From NCBI GenBank assembly GCA_900543675.1, contig UQRY01000005.1:1-62332 (forward strand): a stretch of DNA of 62,332 nt, read 5' to 3'. This stretch comes from an uncultured Mycoplasmatota bacterium (lineage in GTDB: Bacteria; Bacillota_I; Bacilli_A; RF39; UBA660). How positions within the stretch are numbered: position 1 is the stretch's first letter; each line of letters begins with the position of its first letter. The position numbers were made by a program, and so were the translations under genes. Below are positions 27,856 to 34,667 of the stretch, in pieces. The notes beneath the pieces are model-generated. The model had not been told where the DNA came from and did no database searches. It saw only the letters and a program-made list of their open reading frames with translations.

Positions 27856-27918
27856 AAACATACTCCTGCTTCTTGCAGTATGTTTCTTAAAAATAAAAGC
27901 CAGTTCAAAAACTGACTT
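27856..27918 (-). terminator. Tandem terminators after secA
   Basis: Two hairpins follow secA in a 272-bp gap. One has arms 27897-27905 and 27910-27918. The other spans 27856-27885 and contains AAACATACT/AGTATGTTT and CTGC/GCAG. Both are followed by T-rich tracts on the minus strand. Nothing else was recognised in 27701-27972. Confidence 0.75.
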
Positions 27919-27972
27919 TTCCTTAATTTGGTTGCATAATTTTTAATTTTTTAAACTGTGCAAACCCTTATT

Positions 27973-30471
27973 TTATGCATTTTTGCCACAGCAATTTTTA
28001 TACTTTTTTCCACTCCCACAAGGACAAGGATCATTTCTACCTACTTTTTGAACTCTCTTTGGTTGTTTCTTAGCTTGTTCTTTACCGCCATCATTTGTAA
28101 TTTTGGTTTTTGATACTTCTTTTCTTTCAATATTTCTTCTAATTTCTGCTTTAATTAACATGATAGTTACATCGTGGTCAATTTTTTGCATCATCTTATC
28201 AAATAATTCAAAGCCTTCCATTGTATAAGCACGAAGTGGATCTTCTTGACCGTAACCTCTTAAATAAATTCCTTCTCTTAAGTGAGACATTGTATTGATG
28301 TGTTCAGTCCAATAGTGGTCGATTACATTTAGACTGATTGCTTTTTCAAATTCATCTTTTACTTCTTCGGGAATATCTCTTAATTTTTCTTCATACTCAT
28401 GTGTAACAATATCCGTAATATATTCAATCATCTCTTCAGGAGATTTATTATCTATTTCTTCTTTGTCGATATCTTGATTAATTAGATTCTCGTTCGCAAA
28501 TTCAACGATTTCTTTAACATCATCATTAGTTAATCTTCCCTCTGGATAAAGATGAGAATTTACTAAATCTGAAATATGATTTTTAATTGTCTTTAATACT
28601 GTTTCGTGAATTGATTCACTATCTAGGATTTTATTTCTTCTTCCATACATGATTTCTCTTTGATTGTTCATGACATCATCATATTGAAGAAGTTGTTTAC
28701 GAATATCAAAGTTATTTCCTTCTACACGAGCTTGAGCTGAAGATAGTGCCTTGGTAAAGGTTTTACTCTTGATTGCTTGATCTTCACTAAATCCTAAATT
28801 GTGCATCATTACTTTAATTCTATCAGAACCGAAACGAACCATTAATTCATCTTCCATTGATACATAGAATTGAGTAAATCCAGGATCCCCTTGACGACCA
28901 GAACGTCCACGTAACTGATTATCGATACGACGTGATTCGTGACGCTCTGTACCGATTACGCATAAACCACCTAATTCTCTTACCTCGTCACTTAGTTTAA
29001 TATCTGTTCCACGTCCAGCCATGTTGGTAGCAATAGTTACTGATTTCCCAAGACCAATCTTCGCAATAATTTCTGCTTCACGTGCATGGTTTTTGGCGTT
29101 CAATACTTCGTGAGGAATTTTCTTTTGTTTTAACAAGTTACTGATTAACTCACTAGTCTCAATAGCTATAGTACCTACTAAGACTGGCTGACCTTTTTTG
29201 TATCGTTCTTCAATTTCTTTTACAATTGCACGGTATTTTCCGGCTTTAGTAGAAAACATAAGATCAGGATTATCAATACGAATGACTGGTTTATTCGTAG
29301 GTATTTCAATAACATACATATTATAGATATTTCTAAATTCTTCTTCTTCTGTCTTAGCTGTACCGGTCATTCCAGATAGTTTTTTATACATTCTGAATAA
29401 ATTTTGGAATGTGATTGTGGCTAAAGTTTTGGTTTCTTGATTAATTTTTACGCCCTCTTTAGCTTCAATTGCTTGATGAAGACCGTCACTATAAGCACGA
29501 CCTTTCATTAGACGTCCTGTAAATTGATCAACGATAATAATTTCACCGTCTTGAACAACATAGTCTACATCTTTATGCATAGAATAATTCGCTCTTAATG
29601 CTTGATTAATGTAATGAACTAATTCTGAATTTTCTAAGCCATATAAGTTATCTAAGTGGAACATCTTTTCCGCTTTTTTAACACCTTCTTCACTAAGGGA
29701 AACATTTTTTGTTTTTTCATCATAAACATATTCATCTTCCTTTAGTGATTTGGCTAAACGATCTGCATCCATGTATAAATTAGCACTTTTCATTTCTCCG
29801 CCAGAAATAATAAGTGGTGTACGAGCTTCATCAATTAATACTGAGTCGACTTCATCAATAATCGCAAAATTTAGTGGACGTTGGACTCTATTTTCTTTAC
29901 GGATAACCATGTTATCTCTTAAATAATCGAATCCAATTTCATTGTTTGTCGAATATAAAATATCGCAAGCATATTGTTCTTGTTTTTCTTTTGGTGATAG
30001 TTCACGTAAATTAATTCCAACTGTCAATCCTAAAAATTTATGAATTTGGCCCATCCAGTTAGCATCACGATCAGCTAGGTATTCATTAACAGTGATGATA
30101 TGTACACCTTCACCAGGCAAGGCATTTAAATAAGCAGGCATTACTGAAGTTAATGTTTTACCTTCACCAGTTTTCATTTCCGCAATATTTCCATAGTGAA
30201 TAGCTAAAGCACCTAAAATCTGAACATAGAATGGTTTTTCTCCAATTACTCTGAAACAAGCTTCTCTAGCTACTGCGAAAGCTTCAACTAAAATATCTTC
30301 TAGAGTTTCTCCTTTTTCTAATCTATCTCTAAACTCATTCGTTTTATTTTGTAATTCTTTATCCGATAATTTTTGCATTTCTTCATCTAAAGCGACAATT
30401 TGGTCAGCTTGACGATGAAATTTCTTTAGTTCTTTATATTCGTGATCGAATAATTTTTTTAATAAATCCAT
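27973..30471 (-). CDS. secA: Preprotein translocase ATPase SecA
   Basis: The 832-residue motor of the Sec pathway. It shows Walker A (MKTGEGKTL), the DEAD-type motif (IDEVDSVLIDEARTPLIISG), the helicase motif (GRSGRQGDPG), and a C-terminal zinc-binding SEC-C tail (CPCGSGKKYKNCC). It is of normal length for Bacilli. It lies upstream of prfB in the same order as in B. subtilis, though separated by the operon at 20-26 kb. Confidence 0.98.
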   Translation of the reverse strand: MDLLKKLFDHEYKELKKFHRQADQIVALDEEMQKLSDKELQNKTNEFRDRLEKGETLEDILVEAFAVAREACFRVIGEKPFYVQILGALAIHYGNIAEMKTGEGKTLTSVMPAYLNALPGEGVHIITVNEYLADRDANWMGQIHKFLGLTVGINLRELSPKEKQEQYACDILYSTNNEIGFDYLRDNMVIRKENRVQRPLNFAIIDEVDSVLIDEARTPLIISGGEMKSANLYMDADRLAKSLKEDEYVYDEKTKNVSLSEEGVKKAEKMFHLDNLYGLENSELVHYINQALRANYSMHKDVDYVVQDGEIIIVDQFTGRLMKGRAYSDGLHQAIEAKEGVKINQETKTLATITFQNLFRMYKKLSGMTGTAKTEEEEFRNIYNMYVIEIPTNKPVIRIDNPDLMFSTKAGKYRAIVKEIEERYKKGQPVLVGTIAIETSELISNLLKQKKIPHEVLNAKNHAREAEIIAKIGLGKSVTIATNMAGRGTDIKLSDEVRELGGLCVIGTERHESRRIDNQLRGRSGRQGDPGFTQFYVSMEDELMVRFGSDRIKVMMHNLGFSEDQAIKSKTFTKALSSAQARVEGNNFDIRKQLLQYDDVMNNQREIMYGRRNKILDSESIHETVLKTIKNHISDLVNSHLYPEGRLTNDDVKEIVEFANENLINQDIDKEEIDNKSPEEMIEYITDIVTHEYEEKLRDIPEEVKDEFEKAISLNVIDHYWTEHINTMSHLREGIYLRGYGQEDPLRAYTMEGFELFDKMMQKIDHDVTIMLIKAEIRRNIERKEVSKTKITNDGGKEQAKKQPKRVQKVGRNDPCPCGSGKKYKNCCGKNA

Positions 30472-30556
30472 GTTACCATCTCCTGTTTGATATTATATCA
30501 ATTCTTTTTTTGATTTTAAAGGTTTTCCACTGTTTTTGTGGAAAAACAATTCAAAA

Positions 30557-30580
30557 AAAGATATCATTTCTGATATCTTT
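30557..30580 (-). terminator. Terminator of the 30579-31412 gene
   Basis: A perfect ten-base stem (30557-30566 with 30571-30580) and four-base loop, followed by a T run on the minus strand; the stop codon overlaps it. Confidence 0.85.
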
Positions 30581-31412
30581 AGAATAAATTATACTTTTTA
30601 AGATGTTTTTTTATTCCAGCATCATAATCCAGATAATATTTTCTATCGATGGGATGAAGCCTTAAATTGAACTCTCCTTTTAATTCTGTTAATAATTTAT
30701 TTATTTTCAATTTCTTTACTTGATTGAAATAATGTTCAAAATTTTTATCAGCTTTTACTGTTAATAAAGTGGAAATATTTTCTATGTCGAAGGTTTGAAT
30801 GCAAGGTATCTTTATTGGATCAAGTTTCCCTCTTAGTATAAATTCTTCTTCATAATCGACAAGTGGAGATAATCGTACTTTTCCCTGATCAATTTCGACA
30901 ATAATTTCATCATCTTGACGATCTTCTTCTTGGGTATATAGTTCTCTAACTAGTAACTTTTTATATTCTTCTAATAGTGGTTGATCACCATAGCCTTCAT
31001 TTAAAAAACGTAAAAAGTTTTGTTGTTCCCATCCTTCTTTGACTGCCCAATCCTTAAGTAACATGTATTCCTTATCTTTTTGTCTAGTATATTGTGAAAG
31101 AAGTCCATAGACAGTTTGATCTTCAATTTTCATCTTGGCTAGTTGGTAATGAACAGATGGCAGGCCAAAATAAAGAGTTATCTTTTCCCCTACTAGCTCT
31201 TTTAAGATTTGTCGTTCAAATATAGGTACTTTAAAATAGTAAATTTTATTTCCTCTTTTCAGCCAATAACCACTCACTCTGTGGTGATAATTATCCCTTT
31301 TTAAAGGAGGAACAGTTTCATCTTCTAATTGAATCAATTCAATATCTTCTAAATTTCCCAAGTCAATCACCTTAGTATTTTGACCCACAATAACTGGGCA
31401 TTCTTGTTCCAT
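30579..31412 (-). CDS. Hypothetical protein, possibly a degenerate HipA-like kinase fold
   Basis: A 277-residue soluble protein. A segment near residues 170-195 (EEDRQDDEIIVE, then KVRLSPLVDYEEEF) is laid out like the HipA catalytic and metal-binding region (NxDRHxxN, then aPxYD), but the catalytic His and Asn are replaced by Gln and Glu. A similar PxxDxE block occurs in the broken gene at 9623-10697. If the likeness holds, this is a pseudokinase. I am not sure of it. The ribosome binding site is GGGGGTGG. Confidence 0.45.
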   Translation of the reverse strand: MEQECPVIVGQNTKVIDLGNLEDIELIQLEDETVPPLKRDNYHHRVSGYWLKRGNKIYYFKVPIFERQILKELVGEKITLYFGLPSVHYQLAKMKIEDQTVYGLLSQYTRQKDKEYMLLKDWAVKEGWEQQNFLRFLNEGYGDQPLLEEYKKLLVRELYTQEEDRQDDEIIVEIDQGKVRLSPLVDYEEEFILRGKLDPIKIPCIQTFDIENISTLLTVKADKNFEHYFNQVKKLKINKLLTELKGEFNLRLHPIDRKYYLDYDAGIKKHLKKYNLF

Positions 31413-31463
31413 TATGCCACCCCCTAAAAAGCGGTTCTATTATACTATAAATTATTTTTATTT

Positions 31464-32636
31464 TCAAGGTAGCATTAAATCAATATCAACATTACCATCA
31501 ATTCCTGAAATTTTTCCTACATTAGTAAATTGCCATAGTAGATAATCTCCTTCATAATTCGTTTTATCTGTATAATGGGCTAGCCAAATATCATGTTCTA
31601 TATAGATCCAGAGTTTTTCTAAATAATTTTTGCTAGCATAGAACATACTTTGATAACCAGAACTATTTATTCGTTCTAAAAATTGATTAGCCATTTCATT
31701 TAATTCATATAAATTTAATTTATATTCTTTTAAATTTCCATAGCATTCCCAGTCGAAAACAACAGGTAAATCAAGTTCATATGGAGCTAGTTCATTCACA
31801 ACCCACTCAGCTTGTTCTTTAGCTTCTTTGATACTAGCCGCATAAGAAAAGTAATACACCCCTACTTTTAATCCTGCTTCTTTAGCTCCTGTTATATTTT
31901 TCTTGAAGTAAGGATCAATTACTGAATCTTTCCCATGTCCCTGCTGGGTACCCATTCTAATCATTACGAATTCTACTCCTGCCGATTTTACCTCTTGCCA
32001 GTCAATTTCTCCTTGCCACTTAGAAACGTCAATACCTAAAGTTGTATCATCGGTTAAATAATCGTTTTTTACTTCTTCTAAAGTCAGACGATTCGTACTA
32101 CTATTGCTATTACTGTTATCAGAGCTTTTTTCTTTTACTCTTAAGGTAAAATTTATTCTTGTTTCGTTTTGACTATCATCGGTAGCAACATAAGTTAAAG
32201 GATAGTCTCCTACCTCGTTAAGATTGTAATCTCCCTCTATATAGTAATCTGGGGTACGGTCATGGTTATCCATACATAAGATAGCTTCTTCTAAATTTAT
32301 CTTACTCCCCTTGTTTACTGGATAGACACTGCCTAACCAAACGAGAGGAGATGTTTTATCTACTGCCCTTACTTTTACTTTTCCTGTTTTCTTTTTTCCA
32401 TCTTCGATATATTGATAAGAAAACTCTTGATTTCCTAGCTTAGTTGCTTGAATTTCCTTATCTTCACTAAGATCACGATCTACTATAATATCTGATAATT
32501 TTATCTTTTGATAGATTTCTATCTTATAAAAAGTTTCTTCCGTTGTAAATAAATTTATATAGATTGCGATTATGATTAAAATACATAAAATTATTCCTAA
32601 ATATAGATATTTATTTTTTACTATGTTTTCTTTCAT
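31464..32636 (-). CDS. Membrane-anchored GH25 lysozyme
   Basis: A 390-residue protein with an N-terminal membrane helix (residues about 9-31), a region of Ig-like/DUF5011-type strands (about 85-180), a Ser/Asn linker, and a C-terminal glycoside hydrolase family 25 domain (about 195-390). The catalytic acids are visible in TLGIDVSKWQGEIDW and PVVFDWE. It cuts the glycan backbone of peptidoglycan and likely remodels the cell's own wall. The ATG at 32636 is preferred because the earlier ATG lies inside the ribosome binding site. Confidence 0.88.
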   Translation of the reverse strand: MKENIVKNKYLYLGIILCILIIIAIYINLFTTEETFYKIEIYQKIKLSDIIVDRDLSEDKEIQATKLGNQEFSYQYIEDGKKKTGKVKVRAVDKTSPLVWLGSVYPVNKGSKINLEEAILCMDNHDRTPDYYIEGDYNLNEVGDYPLTYVATDDSQNETRINFTLRVKEKSSDNSNSNSSTNRLTLEEVKNDYLTDDTTLGIDVSKWQGEIDWQEVKSAGVEFVMIRMGTQQGHGKDSVIDPYFKKNITGAKEAGLKVGVYYFSYAASIKEAKEQAEWVVNELAPYELDLPVVFDWECYGNLKEYKLNLYELNEMANQFLERINSSGYQSMFYASKNYLEKLWIYIEHDIWLAHYTDKTNYEGDYLLWQFTNVGKISGIDGNVDIDLMLP

Positions 32637-32703
32637 ACTAACACCCACCATTTATTAATAGTATAGACTTTTTTTATTTTCTTTACTATATTTTCCCGAA
32701 AAA

Positions 32704-32727
32704 AAAGCACTAATTGAATAGTGCTTT
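32704..32727 (-). terminator. Terminator of hpf
   Basis: AAAGCACTA (32704-32712) pairs with TAGTGCTTT (32719-32727), followed by a run of Ts on the minus strand. Confidence 0.85.
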
Positions 32728-32736
32728 CCTCTTTCC

Positions 32737-33270
32737 TTATTCTGCCTCAATAACCCCATAATTTCCGTCTTTTCTCTTGTAAACGACTGTGGGTTCATTT
32801 GTTTCAATATCTTTATATAGGTAAAACTGATGTCCTAGAAGTTCCATTTGTAAAATTGCTTCTTCTTCATCCATTGGTTTTACTTCTACTTTTTTTCTTT
32901 TCACGATTTTGGTGTCTTCTTCTATTTCTGGCATTTCTTCAATATAATCAAAGGCAAACTCTTTAGCCTCTTTTAACTTTTTCGATTGCAATCTAGTCTT
33001 ATTCTTTCTAATTTGCCTTTCTAACTTGTCTACAAGTACATCAATTGCGGCATAGAAATCTTCTTTCTCTTCTTCTGCTCTTAAAATAATTGTTTTCATT
33101 GGAATTGTTATCTCTACTTTATGTAAGTGGTTAGGAATTTTGACAATTACAGTAGCTTTTACGTCCTCTGGACTTTCGACATATTTATCTAATTTTTTTA
33201 ATTTTTCTGTCGCATACTCTTCCATAGCTTTCGTAATTGTAACTTTACTTCCTCTGATAGATATATCCAT
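32737..33270 (-). CDS. hpf: Ribosome hibernation promoting factor, long form
   Basis: A 177-residue protein. Residues 1-100 are the HPF/RaiA domain that binds the 30S decoding region (MDISIRGSKVTITKAMEEYATEK without a gap), and residues 120-177 are the C-terminal dimerisation domain (LLGHQFYLYKDIETNEPTVVYKRKDGNYGVI), which gives 100S ribosome dimers. The ribosome binding site is AAGGAGGGA. In B. subtilis the gene (yvyD) also lies by secA and prfB. Confidence 0.95.
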   Translation of the reverse strand: MDISIRGSKVTITKAMEEYATEKLKKLDKYVESPEDVKATVIVKIPNHLHKVEITIPMKTIILRAEEEKEDFYAAIDVLVDKLERQIRKNKTRLQSKKLKEAKEFAFDYIEEMPEIEEDTKIVKRKKVEVKPMDEEEAILQMELLGHQFYLYKDIETNEPTVVYKRKDGNYGVIEAE

Positions 33271-33363
33271 ATATATCCCTCCTTATATTTAATATAATAA
33301 CATATTTATAAAAAAATAGGAAGAGAATGCACAAATATTATTTATCACACGTCGGCAAGGAAA

Positions 33364-33382
33364 AACTACCTATTTGGTAGTT
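33364..33382 (-). terminator. Terminator of cold shock gene
   Basis: AACTACC and GGTAGTT form a stem with a five-base loop that overlaps the csp stop codon; TTTTTCC follows. Confidence 0.75.
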
Positions 33383-33588
33383 ACAAGTTCTTTAATAACG
33401 ACCACATCTAAAGCTTGTAAGCCTTTAGCTGTTTCAAGTAGTTTGAATTCTACAACTTGTCCCTCAGATAAAGTTTTGTAACCATCTTGTTTAATTGCTG
33501 AGTAATGTACAAAGATATCTTCGTCCTCAGTATACTCGATGAATCCATAACCCTTTTCGTTATTGAACCATTTTACGGTTCCTCTCAT
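33370..33588 (-). CDS. Cold shock protein, CspA family
   Basis: A 72-residue single cold shock domain with RNP1 (KGYGFIEY) and RNP2 (DIFVHYSAI), an RNA chaperone that melts secondary structure. The ATG at 33588 (MRGTVKWFNNEKG) lies at proper distance from AAGGTGAGG; GTG codons at 33597 and 33591 are less likely. It is divergent from agrB and faces the mirror-image LytTR sites, so it may be regulated by AgrA. Confidence 0.93.
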   Translation of the reverse strand: MRGTVKWFNNEKGYGFIEYTEDEDIFVHYSAIKQDGYKTLSEGQVVEFKLLETAKGLQALDVVVIKELVTTK

Positions 33589-33629
33589 CACTGCCACCTC
33601 ACCTTCTTTATATAATTCTATGACGCCTA

Positions 33630-33665
33630 GTGCTCATCACCAACTTCCCGTGCTAACCACCAACT
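33630..33665 (-). repeat. Tandem 16-nt repeat in the csp leader
   Basis: Two copies (33630-33645 and 33650-33665), 14 of 16 identical, with a 20-bp period. On the minus strand they read AGTTGGTGrTkAGCAC. They fall in the predicted 5' untranslated region of csp. They may be RNA or DNA binding sites; each also holds a weak match to a LytTR box. Confidence 0.6.
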
Positions 33666-33678
33666 ACTGCGCATATTC

Positions 33679-33687
33679 ATAGTAGCA
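33679..33687 (-). promoter_or_regulatory. Extended -10 of leftward (P3-like) promoter
   Basis: On the minus strand TG-C-TACTAT, an extended -10, lies 33 bp from the outer edge of the left LytTR pair. There is no good -35 (CAAAAA), as expected for an activator-dependent promoter. A transcript would begin near 33672 and have an 84-nt leader before csp. Confidence 0.55.
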
Positions 33688-33717
33688 TATTCTATTGTCG
33701 TTTTTTGTATTTTTTTG

Positions 33718-33747
33718 CTGAAATGTCAAAATTTAACTCTGAACGGT
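33718..33747 (-). promoter_or_regulatory. LytTR/AgrA-type direct repeat pair, leftward
   Basis: On the minus strand ACCGTTCAG (33747-33739) and ACATTTCAG (33726-33718) are spaced by exactly 12 bp. The known LytTR consensus is [TA][AC][CA]GTTN[AG][TG]; the distal copy fits at all positions, the proximal at eight of nine. It mirrors the right-hand pair. Confidence 0.75.
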
Positions 33748-33776
33748 TAATTTTTACCCACTTTCTCTATTTTTTA

Positions 33777-33806
33777 ACCGTTCAGAAGCGATTTTCGACA
33801 TTTCAC
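33777..33806 (+). promoter_or_regulatory. LytTR/AgrA-type direct repeat pair, rightward
   Basis: ACCGTTCAG (33777-33785) and ACATTTCAC (33798-33806) are separated by exactly 12 bp, the spacing of AgrA sites. The distal copy fits the LytTR consensus at all positions, the proximal at seven of nine. The pair ends 33 bp before the agrB -10 element, as expected for AgrA activation of agrBD. Confidence 0.78.
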
Positions 33807-33836
33807 GACAAATTTCTACTTTTTAATTAAAGTAAG

Positions 33837-33845
33837 TGTTATAGT
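33837..33845 (+). promoter_or_regulatory. Extended -10 of agrBD promoter (P2-like)
   Basis: TGT-TATAGT is an extended -10 element with no good -35 upstream. Transcription would begin near 33852, about 22 nt before the agrB start. The distance to the AgrA-type repeats equals that on the left side. Confidence 0.6.
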
Positions 33846-33873
33846 GTAATTGGCATTGTTAGGAGGGAGAATT

Positions 33874-34485
33874 TTGAAAAGTTTTTTCTTAGGAAGGTCT
33901 TTACAAATGGTAAGAGAGATATATCCTGATTATGATAACGATAAATTAGACGAAATCAGATATGGTCTCGAGGCAACATATCTGTCTATTACTAAGCTAG
34001 TCGTTATTTTAGGAATTTCTTTATTACTTGGTATATTTAAGGAATCTGTCATCTTACTTGTTTTGTTTAATTTCTTAAGATTGACTGGATTTGGTCTCCA
34101 TGCAACCAAAAGCTGGATGTGTTGGGTTTCTTCTAGTATTACTTTTTTACTAGTACCTTTTTTCTGCAAATCCTTGGTGTTACCCAATTACGTTCTAGTG
34201 GCAATATCTGTTGTGTGCTTGATTAATTTTTTACTGTATGCACCTGCGGATACTGTTAAAAGACCATTAATCCATAAGAAGCGTAGGTTATTATACAAAG
34301 TATGTACGGTCTTGATTGCTTCTTTATACACTGTATTAATCTTTATAACAAAAGATACTTTTCTACAAAATTCTCTCGCTAGCGCGATGCTAATAGAAGG
34401 AGCCTTGATTAATCCATATATATATAAATTATTTAACTTACCATATAATAATTATAAAAATTATGTAATCAGTGCTTCTAAATAA
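33874..34485 (+). CDS. agrB: AgrB: processing and export protease for the autoinducing peptide
   Basis: A 203-residue membrane protein of the accessory gene regulator B family. It is a membrane cysteine protease that cuts AgrD at its C-terminal side and forms the thiolactone. The catalytic pair is seen as GLHATKSWMC (H76 and C83, the usual seven-residue spacing), preceded by conserved Arg69. Four to six membrane helices follow. The start is a TTG at 33874, seven bases after AGGAGGG; an upstream in-frame TTG at 33850 would place the ribosome binding site inside the gene. agrD follows after 14 bp. Confidence 0.93.
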   Translation: MKSFFLGRSLQMVREIYPDYDNDKLDEIRYGLEATYLSITKLVVILGISLLLGIFKESVILLVLFNFLRLTGFGLHATKSWMCWVSSSITFLLVPFFCKSLVLPNYVLVAISVVCLINFLLYAPADTVKRPLIHKKRRLLYKVCTVLIASLYTVLIFITKDTFLQNSLASAMLIEGALINPYIYKLFNLPYNNYKNYVISASK

Positions 34486-34499
34486 TGAAGAGGAGCGTT

Positions 34500-34625
34500 A
34501 TGAAAAAATTATTAGCAATGATTTTATCTGGTGTTGGAGTTCTAGCTGCTGGTGCTGCTACTACTGCGTGTGTTATAGTATTAATAGATGAACCTTCTAT
34601 GCCAAATAAAATGATTGAAAAATAA
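34500..34625 (+). CDS. agrD: AgrD: autoinducing peptide precursor
   Basis: A 41-codon gene with an AGGAG ribosome binding site at 34491-34495. Residues 1-20 form an amphipathic/hydrophobic leader (MKKLLAMILSGVGVLAAG). Cys24 starts the likely ring, C-VIVL(I), followed by the acidic proline-containing tail DEPSMPNKMIEK, equivalent to the DExxxP tail recognised by AgrB in staphylococci. The C-terminal cut lies after Leu28 or Ile29, giving a five- or six-membered thiolactone; a tail of Ala/Thr residues (ATTA) precedes it. Ring borders are inferred by alignment with known AgrD proteins. Confidence 0.88.
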   Translation: MKKLLAMILSGVGVLAAGAATTACVIVLIDEPSMPNKMIEK

Positions 34626-34648
34626 AGAAGATTGGTGATATCTTCTTT
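34624..34648. terminator. Terminator between agrD and agrC copy 1
   Basis: AAAGAAGAT (34624-34632) pairs with ATCTTCTTT (34640-34648), followed by a T run. It ends the agrBD transcript and can serve the convergent agrA-agrC unit. Confidence 0.85.
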
Positions 34649-34667
34649 TTTTATCTTTAAAACTCGC

